From Paenalicyclobacillus macrosporangiidus (GTDB lineage: Bacteria > Bacillota > Bacilli > Alicyclobacillales > Alicyclobacillaceae), in NCBI RefSeq assembly GCF_900116805.1, contig NZ_FPBV01000017.1, positions 1 to 64,000 of the forward strand: a stretch of 64,000 nucleotides of DNA, written 5' to 3'. Below the pieces are notes generated by a model that was not told the origin of the DNA, searched no databases, and saw only the letters and a list, made by a program, of their open reading frames with translations. How positions within the stretch are numbered: the stretch's first letter is position 1; each line of letters begins with the position of its first letter. Position numbers and translations under genes: made by a program. This document shows, one piece after another, positions 42,684 to 52,374 of the stretch.

Positions 42684-43667
42684 TCAAAACCGGGCCATCG
42701 CCCGCATCGCTTCCGCCACCCCGTCCACGCTCAGCATGTACGCCTTTTCCAACGTCGGTGCATACCCCATCGCCGGCACCTCCGGACCGGCCAACCGGCG
42801 GATCGGCGCGTCCAAATCGAACAGGGCATGTTCCGCGATGAGCGCGGACACCTCGGCCCCCACGCCGCACACCTTGTTGTCCTCGTGGACAATCAACACC
42901 TTGCCGGTTCTGCGCGCCGCCTCCAGGATGGCCTCCTCGTCGAGCGGGCGGAGCGTGCGGAGATCGAGGATGTGCACCGACACGCCCTCCGCCGCCACCT
43001 GTTCCGCCGCCTCCAACGCCAGGTGCACGCCGAGCCCGTAGGTGATGACCGTCAGGTCGCTCCCCTCCCGCTGGACCTTTGCGTGCCCGATGGGAACCGG
43101 TTCTCCGGCTTCAGGCACCTCGCCGCGCACCGACCGGTACAGCTTCTTGTGTTCAAAGTACAGCACCGGATCCGGATCCCGGATGGCGGACCGCAGCAAT
43201 CCCGCGGCGTCCGCCGGCGTCGCCGGCGCGACCACCTTCAACCCCGGCACGTGGGTGAACAGCGCCTCAACGCTCTGCGAGTGATACAGCGCCCCATGCA
43301 CACCGCCGCCGTACGGGGCCCGCACGACAATCGGGCAGTGCCAGTCGTTGTTCGACCGGTACCGGATCTTGGCGGCCTCGGAGATGATCTGGTTGACCGC
43401 CGGCAGGATGAAATCGGCGAACTGGATTTCGGCCACGGGAATGAGCCCGGCGGCGCTGGCCCCGATGGCCACCCCGACGATGGCCGACTCCGTCAACGGC
43501 GTGTCGAGGACCCGGTACTCCCCGAACCGCTCCTGCAGCCCCTGCGTCACTCGGAACACGCCGCCGCGCACCCCGACATCCTCTCCCAGGATGAACACGC
43601 GCTCGTCCCGCGCCATCTCCTCGGCGAGGGCATCGTGGATCGCCTCGATGTACAGCTTAACGGCCAT
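42684..43667 (-). CDS. bkdAB: Branched-chain keto acid dehydrogenase E1 beta subunit
   Basis: A 327-residue transketolase-like beta subunit. Typical blocks are VFILGEDVGVRGGVF, LTESAIVGVAIG, PYGGGVHGALYHSQS and LRTLRPLDEEAI. Together with E1 alpha it decarboxylates the branched-chain 2-oxo acid on thiamine diphosphate. The ATG at 43667 overlaps the alpha subunit by 11 bases, ensuring equal production. Confidence 0.94.
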   Translation of the reverse strand: MAVKLYIEAIHDALAEEMARDERVFILGEDVGVRGGVFRVTQGLQERFGEYRVLDTPLTESAIVGVAIGASAAGLIPVAEIQFADFILPAVNQIISEAAKIRYRSNNDWHCPIVVRAPYGGGVHGALYHSQSVEALFTHVPGLKVVAPATPADAAGLLRSAIRDPDPVLYFEHKKLYRSVRGEVPEAGEPVPIGHAKVQREGSDLTVITYGLGVHLALEAAEQVAAEGVSVHILDLRTLRPLDEEAILEAARRTGKVLIVHEDNKVCGVGAEVSALIAEHALFDLDAPIRRLAGPEVPAMGYAPTLEKAYMLSVDGVAEAMRAMARF

Positions 43668-44673
43668 CCGCCCACCCCTCCTCGGCGTACACATACCGGG
43701 TGAGCGTCGCTGGATCGGCGTACGGCGCCCGTTCCGCGTACTCCGTCGCCTCGTCGATCTCCGCCCGGATCCGCTGCCGCAACTGTTCGTCCTCCGCCTC
43801 GTCGAGCAGCCCCGCGTCCATCAGGTAGGCCTTCATCCGCGCGATCCCGTCACCTCGGCGGGCCTCCTCGACCTCTTCCCGCGAGCGGTAGGTGCGGTCG
43901 TCGTCGTCGCTGGAATGGGGCGCCAACCGGTACGTCTTCGCCTCAATCAAGGTGGGTCCGCCCCCCGCGCGCGCCTTGTCGGCCGCCTGCTTCACCGCCC
44001 GGTACACCTCGAGCGCATCCATCCCGTCGACGATGACGCCCTCGAACCCGTACCCCGGGGCGCGATCCGCGACGTTGGCGCAGGCGAGCTGTTTTTGCTC
44101 CGGTACCGAGATGGCGTACCTGTTGTTCTCGCAGAAAAAGATCACCGGCAGCCGATGCACCCCGGCGAAGTTGAGCGCCTCGTGGAAATCCCCCTGGTTG
44201 CTCGTGCCCTCGCCGAAGGACACGTAGCAGACGGTGTTTTCGCCGCGCATCTTGGCCGCCAACGCCACGCCCACCGCGTGCGGGATCTGCGTCCCGACCG
44301 GGCTCGATCCGGTGAGGATTCGCAGCTTCCGATCCCCGTAGTGCCCCGGCATCTGGCGGCCGCCGCTGTTGGGATCCTCGGCTTTGGCGAACGCCGCCAA
44401 CAGCTCCGTCCGGGCGGTGTGCCCCCAGATCAAAACCAGACACAGGTCACGGTAGTACGGGCACAGCCAATCCCGTTCCCGGTCCAGCGCGAATCCCGCA
44501 CCGGCCTGTGCCGCCTCCTGCCCCTGACACGAGATCACGAACGGAATCTTCCCCGCGCGGTTGAGCAGCCACATGCGCTCGTCGAGCGCGCGGGTCAGCA
44601 CCATGTAGCGGTACATCTCCAGCACCTTTTCATCCGTCAGGCCCAGCGCACGGTGCCTCAACGGTTCCGCCAT
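43657..44673 (-). CDS. bkdAA: Branched-chain keto acid dehydrogenase E1 alpha subunit
   Basis: A 338-residue E1 alpha. The thiamine diphosphate motif runs from FGEGTSNQGDFHEALNFAG to ENNRYAISVP, and the phosphorylation-loop-like YRLAPHSSDDDDRTYRS follows. It forms the alpha2beta2 E1 component with the next gene product. The ATG at 44673 follows GAGAGGGG. Confidence 0.94.
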   Translation of the reverse strand: MAEPLRHRALGLTDEKVLEMYRYMVLTRALDERMWLLNRAGKIPFVISCQGQEAAQAGAGFALDRERDWLCPYYRDLCLVLIWGHTARTELLAAFAKAEDPNSGGRQMPGHYGDRKLRILTGSSPVGTQIPHAVGVALAAKMRGENTVCYVSFGEGTSNQGDFHEALNFAGVHRLPVIFFCENNRYAISVPEQKQLACANVADRAPGYGFEGVIVDGMDALEVYRAVKQAADKARAGGGPTLIEAKTYRLAPHSSDDDDRTYRSREEVEEARRGDGIARMKAYLMDAGLLDEAEDEQLRQRIRAEIDEATEYAERAPYADPATLTRYVYAEEGWADGR

Positions 44674-44703
44674 CGTACAACCCCTCTCTCCGATTCCGGT
44701 GGT

Positions 44704-46137
44704 TCAGCCATGAATGGACCGTCCATCGATGGCCAGCGCCGCCTCTCCCAGGGCCTCCGACAAGGTGGGATGCGGGTGAATGGTGTGCGCCACTTCCCAC
44801 GGCGTCGCGTTCAACACCCGGGCCAGGGCCGCCTCGGACACCAGGTCCGTCACCCGCGGCCCGACCATGTGCACCCCGAGCACGTCGTCCGTTTCCCGGT
44901 CCGCCACCACCTTCACGAAGCCGTCGGGCTCGCCGTATACCAGCGCCTTCCCGTTCGCGCGAAAGGAGAATTTGCCGCACGTGACGTCGCAGCCACGCGC
45001 TCGGGCCTCGGCTTCGGTCAGCCCCACGCTCGCCACCTCCGGGCGGCTGTAGGTGCAGCGGGGGATGAGGGTGTAGTCGACGGGCCGCGGAGCCCGGCCC
45101 GCCATCACCTCGACCGCGTGGATGCCTTCGTGCATCGCCACGTGCGCCAGTTGCACACCGCCGATGACGTCTCCGACGGCGAAGATGTTCGGTTCCTTGG
45201 TGCGGTAGTGTTCGTCGACCACAATCGCGCCCCGCTCCGTCCGCACCTCGGTTGCCTCGAGCCCGAGCCCGTCCGTGACCGGTTCTCGGCCGATGGCCAC
45301 CAGCACCACCTCCGCGGACACCCGCTCCCGGGCGCCGCTGTCCGCCTGCACCACGTCGACCGAGAAACCGTCCCCGTCCAACGCGGCGGTGTCGGTCTCG
45401 ACGCGCACGCGGGTGAGCACCCGCACCCGCCGCTTTTTCAAGAGGCGCGCCACCTCCCGGGAGATGTCCTCGTCTTCCTGCGGCAACACCCGTGGCAGCG
45501 CCTCCACCAGGGTGACCTGCACCCCGAAGTCGGCCATCATCGACGCCCACTCGACACCGATGGCGCCCGCGCCCACAATCAACATAGAGCCCGGCAGGCG
45601 CGGAAGTTCCAATGCGTGATCGCTCGAGAGGATCCGCTCGCCGTCGAACGGCAGCCCCGGCAACGCCTTCGCGCGGGAACCGGTGGCAATCAGGGTGAAC
45701 CGCGGCGTGAGGATCTGCCGCTCCCCGCCGTGTTCCACCGCCACCGCCCCCGCTTGCGGGGAGAAGATGGACGGCCCCATCACGCGCCCGGTGCCGTGGA
45801 AGACGTCGATGCCGTGCTTTTTCATCAAATGCTGCACGCCTTGGTACAGTTGGTCCACCACGCGTTGCTTGCGCGCCATCGCCTGTTCGAGGTTCAGGCG
45901 AGGTTCGCCGGCGTCCACCCCGTATGCCGCAGCCTCGCGGGCCGTGGCGAGCACCTCCGCCGTACGCAACAGCGCCTTGCTCGGGATACACCCCCGGTGC
46001 AGGCAGGTGCCGCCCAGCTTGTCGCGCTCCACCACCGCCGCCTTCAACCCCAGCTGCGCAGCGCGGATGGCCGCCGCGTATCCCCCGATGCCGCCGCCAA
46101 TAACCACCAGGTCGTAGTTCTCCTCAGCCACGCGCAT
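44704..46137 (-). CDS. lpdV: Dihydrolipoyl dehydrogenase (E3)
   Basis: A 477-residue FAD enzyme that reoxidises dihydrolipoamide with NAD+. FAD site [10 protein letters not shown] (11-20), redox disulfide Cys45-Cys50 (GGTCLHRGC), NAD site [12 protein letters not shown] and the catalytic HPHPTLSE near the C-terminus are present. The ATG at 46137 is very close to AAGGGGG; the GTG at 46131 is better spaced and may be the true start. It overlaps the leucine dehydrogenase gene by 14 bases. Confidence 0.93.
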   Translation of the reverse strand: MRVAEENYDLVVIGGGIGGYAAAIRAAQLGLKAAVVERDKLGGTCLHRGCIPSKALLRTAEVLATAREAAAYGVDAGEPRLNLEQAMARKQRVVDQLYQGVQHLMKKHGIDVFHGTGRVMGPSIFSPQAGAVAVEHGGERQILTPRFTLIATGSRAKALPGLPFDGERILSSDHALELPRLPGSMLIVGAGAIGVEWASMMADFGVQVTLVEALPRVLPQEDEDISREVARLLKKRRVRVLTRVRVETDTAALDGDGFSVDVVQADSGARERVSAEVVLVAIGREPVTDGLGLEATEVRTERGAIVVDEHYRTKEPNIFAVGDVIGGVQLAHVAMHEGIHAVEVMAGRAPRPVDYTLIPRCTYSRPEVASVGLTEAEARARGCDVTCGKFSFRANGKALVYGEPDGFVKVVADRETDDVLGVHMVGPRVTDLVSEAALARVLNATPWEVAHTIHPHPTLSEALGEAALAIDGRSIHG

Positions 46138-47233
46138 CCCCCTTCCGGCTCAATGCGTCTCTTTCTCCCCGGATGAACGTGCTCCGCACCTGCCGCATCT
46201 GGGCGATGCGCGCCTCGGCCATGCGATCGGCCGCCCGGTGCGACGGAATGCCCTCCCGCTCGGCAAGGTCGTACAGGTTCAACAGGATGTCGTAGATCCG
46301 CTCCACCTTCTGGCGCGCCCGTTCCGGTTGGTAGCCCTCCAGTTCGTCCGCCACGTTGATGAGCCCCCCGGCGTTGATCACGTAGTCGGGCGCGTACAGG
46401 ATGCCCCGCTCATGCAGCATGTCCCCGTGCCGATCCTCGGCCAATTGGTTGTTCGCCGAACCCGCGATGGCCTCGCAGCGCAGCCGCGGGATGGTCTCGT
46501 CGTTGAGCACGGCGCCGAGCGCGCACGGCGAGAAGATGTCGCAGGCCACCGAGAAAATCTCGGCCGGAGCCACCACCTGCGCCCCGAACTCCGCCTCTGC
46601 CCGCCGAAGCACGTCCGGATGGATGTCGGTGACGACCAACTTCGCGCCGTGCCGATGCAGCAGTTCGGCCAGCGCCCACCCGACGCTGCCGAGCCCCTGG
46701 ATGGCCACCGTCCGCCCGGCCACGTCGTCGCTGCCGTACACCACCTTGGCGGTCGCCTGCAGGCCGCGAAACACGCCCAGCGCCGTCATCGGGCTCGGGT
46801 TCCCGCTCGATCCGTACGCCTGCGATACCCCGGTGACGTACTCGGTCTCGAGGTGGATGAGGTCCATGTCGTGGACGTTCGTCCCCACGTCCTCCGCAGT
46901 GATGTACCGGCCGCCGAGGCTCTGGATGTACCGGCCGAGCGCCCGGAACAGGGCCTCCGACTTGTCGGTCTTGGGATTGCCGATGATCACCGTCTTGCCG
47001 CCGCCCAGGTTCAATCCCGCGGCGGCCGCCTTGTACGTCATCCCGCGCGCCAGACGCAGCGCATCGACCAGCGCCTCCTCCTCAGAGGCGTACGTCCACA
47101 TCCGGCAGCCGCCGAGCGCCGGGCCAAGCGTGGTGTCGTGGATGGCGATGATGGCCTTCAGGCCCGCCGCGCCATCGTGGCAGAACACCACCTGTTCATA
47201 ATCGTGCCGCTCCAGGTACGAGAACAGCTCCAT
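46124..47233 (-). CDS. bcd: Leucine dehydrogenase
   Basis: A 369-residue amino-acid dehydrogenase that deaminates Leu, Val and Ile to the 2-oxo acids used by the keto acid dehydrogenase. The catalytic Lys lies in [13 protein letters not shown], the [13 protein letters not shown] motif precedes it, and the NAD Rossmann site is [18 protein letters not shown] is nine bases before the ATG at 47233. First gene behind the sigma-54 promoter. Confidence 0.95.
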   Translation of the reverse strand: MELFSYLERHDYEQVVFCHDGAAGLKAIIAIHDTTLGPALGGCRMWTYASEEEALVDALRLARGMTYKAAAAGLNLGGGKTVIIGNPKTDKSEALFRALGRYIQSLGGRYITAEDVGTNVHDMDLIHLETEYVTGVSQAYGSSGNPSPMTALGVFRGLQATAKVVYGSDDVAGRTVAIQGLGSVGWALAELLHRHGAKLVVTDIHPDVLRRAEAEFGAQVVAPAEIFSVACDIFSPCALGAVLNDETIPRLRCEAIAGSANNQLAEDRHGDMLHERGILYAPDYVINAGGLINVADELEGYQPERARQKVERIYDILLNLYDLAEREGIPSHRAADRMAEARIAQMRQVRSTFIRGERDALSRKGDARG

Positions 47234-47318
47234 GTCGGGTTGCCTCCTCGGTGTACAAGCATACCATGAAGATCAGGAAATCCAAACCAACCCCACGGCA
47301 CAGCCGCCTCCAGGATAA

Positions 47319-47335
47319 AGCAAACCGCGTGCCAA
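47319..47335 (-). promoter_or_regulatory. Sigma-54 (-24/-12) promoter of the bkd operon
   Basis: On the minus strand TTGGCACG, four bases and TTGCT (47335-47319) match the sigma-54 consensus YTGGCACGnnnnTTGCW at every position. It lies about 85 bases before the leucine dehydrogenase start and below the gene of a sigma-54 activator. The whole operon is therefore expected to need SigL and BkdR. Confidence 0.85.
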
Positions 47336-47413
47336 CGCCAAACTGCCGGTGAAATGCCAGATTCGACCCGGCCGCACGCTGCATGTCCATGCGCACATGG
47401 ACGGCGTCGGTGT

Positions 47414-47450
47414 GCAAAATTTTGCGCATCGCGCAATCTATTGCAGGCAA
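47414..47450. promoter_or_regulatory. Clustered palindromes, probable BkdR enhancer sites
   Basis: Three dyads lie 80-130 bases above the sigma-54 promoter: GCAAAATTTTGC (47414-47425, perfect 12-bp palindrome), TTGCGC-ATC-GCGCAA (47422-47436) and TTGC-AG-GCAA (47441-47450). The position and symmetry fit upstream activator sites for a Fis-type DNA-binding domain. Confidence 0.5.
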
Positions 47451-47482
47451 ACGCTTTCATTCGACACGTGCCGCTTTCTCCC

Positions 47483-49540
47483 TCACTCCTCCGTCGCCTT
47501 CAGCTTGTAGTACAGGCTGCGCACCGAGATGCCCAGCCGTTTGGCCGCCTCCGTCTTGTTGCCGCCCGTCGCCCGCAGGGCCTGTTCGATGGCCGACCGT
47601 TCCGCCCGGCGGAGGAATTGCTCGAGCGTCCCTCCGGTCCACGTCAACGCCCCGCCCTGGTCCGCATGGCCCGGCGGAACCGGCGGCGTGTTGAGCAGCG
47701 GCAGGTGATGCGCCTCCAGGACCGTGTCGCTGTAGCGCATGTGGATCATCGCCCTGCCGATGGTGTTCTCCAGTTCGCGCACGTTCCCCGGCCAGTGGTA
47801 GCGCTGCAACAGCTCCACTGCGCCTTTGGCGATCTCCGTGACGTTCCGTCCAAACGCCTGGTTCTGCCGCTGAATGATGTGCATCGCCAACGCCTCGATG
47901 TCCTCCAGACGGTACCGCAGCGGCGGGATCACAATCGGGATCACGTTCAAGCGGTAGTACAGGTCTTCCCGGAACCGCCCCTCCGCGACCGCCTGCTCCA
48001 GGTTCACATGGGTGGCGGCAATCACGCGGACGTCGACAGGGATGGGCCGCGTTCCCCCCACGCGGACGATCTCCCGCTCCTGCAGGGCGCGCAGGACCTT
48101 CGCCTGGGTGGCCACCGACATCTCGCCGATCTCGTCGAGAAACAGCGTCCCCCCGTTGGCCTCCTCGAACAGCCCGCGCTTGCCGCCCTTCTTCGCCCCG
48201 GTGAACGCGCCCTCTTCGTAGCCGAACAGCTCGCTCTCCAGCAAACTGTCGGTCAGCGCCGCGCAGTTGACCCGCACGAACGGCTGGTACCGGCGGTCGC
48301 TGGCGTTGTGGATGGCGTGGGCGAACAGCTCCTTGCCCGTGCCCGATTCGCCGCGCAACAGTACCGTCGCCGGCGTCTGTGCAGCGCGTTTGGCCTGTTC
48401 GACCGCCAGGGCGATGGCCGGGCTCTTGCCCACAATCTCCTCGAAGGTGTACTTGGCCTGCATGGTGCGGATCAGCTTGTTGGCCCGCTCCAGCTCCTCA
48501 GTCAGGCGCTTGATCTCCGACACGTCGTGAATCACGCCGACGCTGCCGCGCAACTCCCCGCCGACGAGGATGGGCGCCACATCGACCAGGACCTCGCGGC
48601 GCATCGGGCCCACCTTCATCGGCACATTGCGCACCGGCTGCCGGGTGCGCAACACCTTGAGGTGCATGCTCTCCCCCTCCGCGATGTCCACGTCCGCAGG
48701 CTGGTTGAGGACCTGTTCCGGCCGCAGCCCCGTCAGGCGCGTGTAGGCCGGATTGATCAGCAGCCCCCGCCCGTCCTTGTCCACCACCGAGATCGCATCC
48801 TGGGTCGACTGAATGATGGCCTCCAGCAGCGTCTGCACCTCGCGCAGATTGGTCACCTCGGCGGCCAGAGCGCGCAGCTCGGTCACATCGCGGAACGTGG
48901 CGATGGCACCGACGATGCGCCCCTCGTCGTCGAACAGCGGCACCCGGTTGGTCACAATCTCAATCTCGCCCAGCTTCTGGACCTGGTTGAGTTCCTCCTT
49001 GCCGTGCACCAACACCTCCGCCAACCGGGAATTCGGGATCACGTCGGTCACGGGACGGCCCAGCACCTGGTCCCGGTTCCGTCCCAACAACCGCTCGGCC
49101 GCGGCGTTGCACAAGACGACGCGCGCCTCCCGGTCGACCCCAATCATGCCATCGTGGGTGGCCTCCACCACCCGCTCCAACTCCCGCCGCTGCGCCTGCA
49201 GCTGTCGGATCAACGCCATCTTGTCTTCGATGAACAGGGTGAAGAAGCGCAGCGCGGGTCCGCTGATCACCGTCGCACCGGGCACCAGTGCGAGCAGGTC
49301 TGCGTACACCTCCGGCTGCCCGGTCACCTCCAGCACCACGTCCACCGGCTCCGGGAGCCGCGCCAGCACGCGCCGGTAGTCCCGGCCCACGGTCAACCCC
49401 AACGCCCGGGCCAACTGCATCCCCGGCGCGTCTTCGCGCAGGTCGATCACGGCGTCGATGACCACCTCGGGGTGATCCGCCAACGCCTCAATCCACCGCC
49501 GTCCGCCGCGGCCTCCCCCGACAATCACCACGTGAATCAC
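47483..49540 (-). CDS. bkdR: Sigma-54-dependent transcriptional activator BkdR
   Basis: A 685-residue enhancer-binding protein. The N-terminus has a Rossmann-like segment ([13 protein letters not shown]), then two PAS domains (about 120-230 and 240-350). An AAA+ domain follows with Walker A GESGTGKE, the sigma-54-contact loop GAFTGA and [11 protein letters not shown] Fis-type helix-turn-helix closes the protein ([23 protein letters not shown]). It should activate the bkd operon when branched-chain compounds signal. The GTG at 49540 is six bases after GGAGGG; the ATG at 49546 overlaps that site. The putative NAD-type fold suggests redox or cofactor sensing, which is inference. Confidence 0.93.
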   Translation of the reverse strand: MIHVVIVGGGRGGRRWIEALADHPEVVIDAVIDLREDAPGMQLARALGLTVGRDYRRVLARLPEPVDVVLEVTGQPEVYADLLALVPGATVISGPALRFFTLFIEDKMALIRQLQAQRRELERVVEATHDGMIGVDREARVVLCNAAAERLLGRNRDQVLGRPVTDVIPNSRLAEVLVHGKEELNQVQKLGEIEIVTNRVPLFDDEGRIVGAIATFRDVTELRALAAEVTNLREVQTLLEAIIQSTQDAISVVDKDGRGLLINPAYTRLTGLRPEQVLNQPADVDIAEGESMHLKVLRTRQPVRNVPMKVGPMRREVLVDVAPILVGGELRGSVGVIHDVSEIKRLTEELERANKLIRTMQAKYTFEEIVGKSPAIALAVEQAKRAAQTPATVLLRGESGTGKELFAHAIHNASDRRYQPFVRVNCAALTDSLLESELFGYEEGAFTGAKKGGKRGLFEEANGGTLFLDEIGEMSVATQAKVLRALQEREIVRVGGTRPIPVDVRVIAATHVNLEQAVAEGRFREDLYYRLNVIPIVIPPLRYRLEDIEALAMHIIQRQNQAFGRNVTEIAKGAVELLQRYHWPGNVRELENTIGRAMIHMRYSDTVLEAHHLPLLNTPPVPPGHADQGGALTWTGGTLEQFLRRAERSAIEQALRATGGNKTEAAKRLGISVRSLYYKLKATEE

Positions 49541-49603
49541 GGCCATCCCTCCGGTGCGATTGTATCACGGGGCAAGCGGGACCGGGTGCGTGCCATTGTG
49601 TGC

Positions 49604-49609
49604 TATGAT
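49604..49609 (+). promoter_or_regulatory. Extended -10 box before the DUF2627 gene
   Basis: TATGAT preceded by TGC lies 35 bases before the DUF2627 start codon. No clear -35 is visible. It diverges from bkdR. Confidence 0.35.
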
Positions 49610-49644
49610 GGAAGGGACGACGGGAACAAAGGGGAACGTGCGCC

Positions 49645-49917
49645 ATGCGGCACCTGATGGCGTGGGCGGTGTTGATTGCCGTCTTCCTGTTTGCGGGTTG
49701 GGGGCTCAATCTGTTCCGCGAGGCGATGGAGCGTTGGCTGGCGTTCGGGCACGCGGCCGACCTGGTCTGGATGTTGGCGGGATTGGCCGCCGCCTTCGCC
49801 GGCACGGCCTTTCTCGGGGGATTCGTCTATTACCGCGACAAGAAGCGGAACAAACTTACGCGCGAGGGGTGGCGCGGCCGGCCCGTCCAGCGGCGCAAGC
49901 GGCCCGAACAGGGGTGA
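49645..49917 (+). CDS. DUF2627 (YqzF-like) membrane protein
   Basis: A 90-residue protein with two hydrophobic helices (about 4-22 and 38-62) and a strongly basic C-terminal tail (RDKKRNKL onwards). The length and layout fit DUF2627/YqzF, which is also encoded next to bkdR in Bacillus. AAAGGGG lies ten bases before the ATG at 49645. Function unknown; its fixed place suggests a link with the bkd genes. Confidence 0.78.
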   Translation: MRHLMAWAVLIAVFLFAGWGLNLFREAMERWLAFGHAADLVWMLAGLAAAFAGTAFLGGFVYYRDKKRNKLTREGWRGRPVQRRKRPEQG

Positions 49918-49970
49918 CCGGCGGGAAGGCGGCCACCCTCCGGCGGACGCCCCGTCCGGCCGGGGGACCG

Positions 49971-50486
49971 TCAGGCCTGGGCGTCCGTGCGCTGGAACAC
50001 GCCGCTCTTGCCGCCCGCCTTGTACACCAACGCAATCTGTTCAATGACCATGCCGCGGTCCACGGCTTTGCACATGTCGTAGACCGTCAGCGCGGCGACG
50101 CTGCAAGCCGTGAGCGCCTCCATCTCGACGCCGGTCCGGTACGTGGTCCGAACCGCCGCCTCGATGCGGAGCACCGCACCCGCCCCCGCGGCGTCCTCCC
50201 AAGCGGTCTTGACCCGCACACCCGAAATGGGGATGGGATGGCACAAGGGGATGAGATCGGGCGTCCGTTTCGCCGCCATGACGCCAGCCAACTCGGCGAC
50301 GGCGAGCACATCCCCTTTGACCATCCGGCCCTGCTCAATCTTCTCGCGCGTCGAGGCCTGCATCCGGATACGGGCCTCGGCCACCGCTTCACGCGCGGTC
50401 TCGGGCTTGTCCGAGACGTCGACCATGCGCGGGCGGCCGGCCTCGTCGAAATGTGTCAACGTTTCATGGGAATCTGTCAAGCTCAC
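49971..50486 (-). CDS. moaC: Cyclic pyranopterin monophosphate synthase MoaC
   Basis: A 171-residue molybdenum-cofactor enzyme that converts the MoaA product to cyclic pyranopterin. Family motifs are [16 protein letters not shown] at the N-terminus, [13 protein letters not shown] and a C-terminal MCKAVDRGM. Two starts fit: GTG 50486 (four bases after GGGAGG) and TTG 50480 (ten bases). The gene diverges from the MoaD-MoaE fusion gene. Confidence 0.93.
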   Translation of the reverse strand: MSLTDSHETLTHFDEAGRPRMVDVSDKPETAREAVAEARIRMQASTREKIEQGRMVKGDVLAVAELAGVMAAKRTPDLIPLCHPIPISGVRVKTAWEDAAGAGAVLRIEAAVRTTYRTGVEMEALTACSVAALTVYDMCKAVDRGMVIEQIALVYKAGGKSGVFQRTDAQA

Positions 50487-50562
50487 CGACCTCCCACGGG
50501 TTGTCGCTGTCATGCAGCGCGTCACACCCATGGTATCACACCCAATCAGAGGAGGGGGTCCC

Positions 50563-51234
50563 GTGACCTTCACCGTTCACCTCTTCGCCGGCCTTGCGGA
50601 AATCGCCGGGCCAGCCGTCACCATCGAGCTCGGCCCGCCGGCCACTGCGGGGGAAATTCGCCGGGCGCTTCAACAGCGCCTTCCCCAGTTGGCGTCCGAC
50701 CTCGAACACGCGCTCATCGCCGTCAACCAACAGTACGCAGACGATGACCAGGTCGTGTCGGATGGCGACGAGATCGCCCTCATCCCGCCCGTCGGGGGCG
50801 GGAGCGACGACGGACCAGGATCCATCGTCCTCACCGACCAGCCCCTCGACGTCGGCCAGGCGTACCAGTACCTCGTGGACACCCGCTGCGGCGGGACCGT
50901 CCTGTTCGTCGGCACCGTACGGGAGTGGACCAAGGGGAGGCAGACGGTCTACCTCGAGTACGAAGCGTACCGGGACATGGCCCTTCGCCAGATGCGGGCC
51001 ATCGCCGAGGACGTCTGCCGCCGCTGGCCCGGCGTCATTCCCTTGCAATGGCACCGCGTCGGACGACTTCACCCCGCCGACATCGCCGTGATCTGCGCCG
51101 CCGCCGCTCCCCATCGAGGCACCGCGTTCGAAGCCGCCCGGGAGCTGATTGAACGGCTGAAAAAGGAAGTCCCGATTTGGAAGAAGGAGATCTACGCCGA
51201 TGGCGAAGCGGTGTGGCAGGCGAACCGCCCGTGA
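50563..51234 (+). CDS. MoaD-MoaE fusion (molybdopterin synthase)
   Basis: A 223-residue fusion of both subunits of molybdopterin synthase, which builds the dithiolene of molybdopterin. Residues 1-80 are MoaD, a ubiquitin-like fold whose C-terminal glycines appear as PPVGGG (78-80). Residues 85-223 are MoaE with [31 protein letters not shown] and the catalytic Lys region [13 protein letters not shown]. In free MoaD the terminal Gly is thiocarboxylated, so the fusion must be cut or work by another route. The GTG at 50563 follows GGAGGGGG. Confidence 0.92.
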   Translation: MTFTVHLFAGLAEIAGPAVTIELGPPATAGEIRRALQQRLPQLASDLEHALIAVNQQYADDDQVVSDGDEIALIPPVGGGSDDGPGSIVLTDQPLDVGQAYQYLVDTRCGGTVLFVGTVREWTKGRQTVYLEYEAYRDMALRQMRAIAEDVCRRWPGVIPLQWHRVGRLHPADIAVICAAAAPHRGTAFEAARELIERLKKEVPIWKKEIYADGEAVWQANRP

Positions 51235-51246
51235 CGGGCGGCGCCG

Positions 51247-52233
51247 CTACACCGCACGCCACTGCACCACCCCGTCCGCGTTCGTTTCGCTCACCACCCG
51301 CCCCTCCGCTTCCAACCAGTCCAGAAATCCGAGGGTCTCGGACAGGATCAGCTGCAGTTGATCCCTGTGGCGGGGGAAATACGTGTTCGCAAGGGTATAC
51401 GCCGTCGCGCCCGGATGGGCTTGCACCAGGTCGAAAAACTGATCGCGGCGCCGCTCCTGTTCCCGCAGCCTCCGGTCGACGAGCGCGCCGGGATGGTCGA
51501 ACGGATCGCCGTGTCCGGGATACACGGTACCGAGGTCGAGCCTGCGCAGCTGCTGAAGGCTTTCCCGGTATTGCAACAGGCTCCGGGTGCGCGGCGCCAG
51601 GTCCCCGCGCTCATGTCCGGGTTCCGGTTCGATAAACGCATTGGAAGAGACGTGCGGAAGCAGTTGGTCGCCGCCGATGAAGATCCCCGCCTTGCGGTTC
51701 CACAGCGCGATGGCGGCTTGGGCGTGTCCCGGCACCTCCAGCACCTCGAAATCGGGCATCAGAGGAAAGACATCCCCCTCCCGAAGCGGATGAGAGACGA
51801 CCGACCGGTCGTTCCATTTTGACATCAAAAAAAGCTCCTTCAAACAGCGCTCCAGTTCCGGTTCCGGCGTCCCCATCATGCGATGCAGCCGCCGAAAGAA
51901 CGCGGATCGGTAGTCGTCGGAGGCACCCCCCGGCTGCAGCCACGCCTCCACCCCCCGATGCGCATACACCGGCACGCCGAGCCGGGCGAACGCGCCGGAC
52001 TGCCCCACGTGATCCACATGGCCATGCGTCAACACCACGGCGGACAACGCGTCAGCGCGCACACCGGCCTCCTCCAAGGCTTGCTCGAGCGCATCTCGGG
52101 CGGGCCCCCAACGCGGACCACAGTCGACCAACACGCGCCGATCTCCATCTTCCACCAAATAGGCATTCACGGTGCCGACCGGAAACGGCGTCGGCAGTTC
52201 CAGCCTGTGAACGCGCAACGTCTGAACCGCCAT
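51247..52233 (-). CDS. MBL-fold metallo-hydrolase
   Basis: A 328-residue metallo-beta-lactamase-fold hydrolase. The zinc motif is LTHGHVDHVG, with later His in VPGHAQAAI, Asp in IGGDQLLPH and His in YPGHGDPF. A C-terminal helical/winged segment (RLREQERRRDQFF) is typical of the glyoxalase II/LACTB2-like group. Substrate unknown; thioester or nucleic-acid cleavage are both possible. The ATG at 52233 has AAGGGTGG upstream. Confidence 0.88.
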   Translation of the reverse strand: MAVQTLRVHRLELPTPFPVGTVNAYLVEDGDRRVLVDCGPRWGPARDALEQALEEAGVRADALSAVVLTHGHVDHVGQSGAFARLGVPVYAHRGVEAWLQPGGASDDYRSAFFRRLHRMMGTPEPELERCLKELFLMSKWNDRSVVSHPLREGDVFPLMPDFEVLEVPGHAQAAIALWNRKAGIFIGGDQLLPHVSSNAFIEPEPGHERGDLAPRTRSLLQYRESLQQLRRLDLGTVYPGHGDPFDHPGALVDRRLREQERRRDQFFDLVQAHPGATAYTLANTYFPRHRDQLQLILSETLGFLDWLEAEGRVVSETNADGVVQWRAV

Positions 52234-52374
52234 CTGGATCACCACCCTTCTTTTCCTCATGATACGGGATGGATCCCGCTGGCGCAATTCACCAGCCTTT
52301 CTTCTAAACGCGGGCTCGTCCTCATAGAGTGATTGTAATCCGGACGGCGAGGACCGCGTGGAAGGAGGATCCCT

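Noticed and set aside
43348-46176. 942-codon open frame on the plus strand
   Set aside because: Antisense to E1 beta, E1 alpha and E3; no domain and a typical shadow composition.
47354-49657. 767-codon open frame on the plus strand
   Set aside because: Antisense to bkdR, which has full PAS-AAA-Fis motifs.
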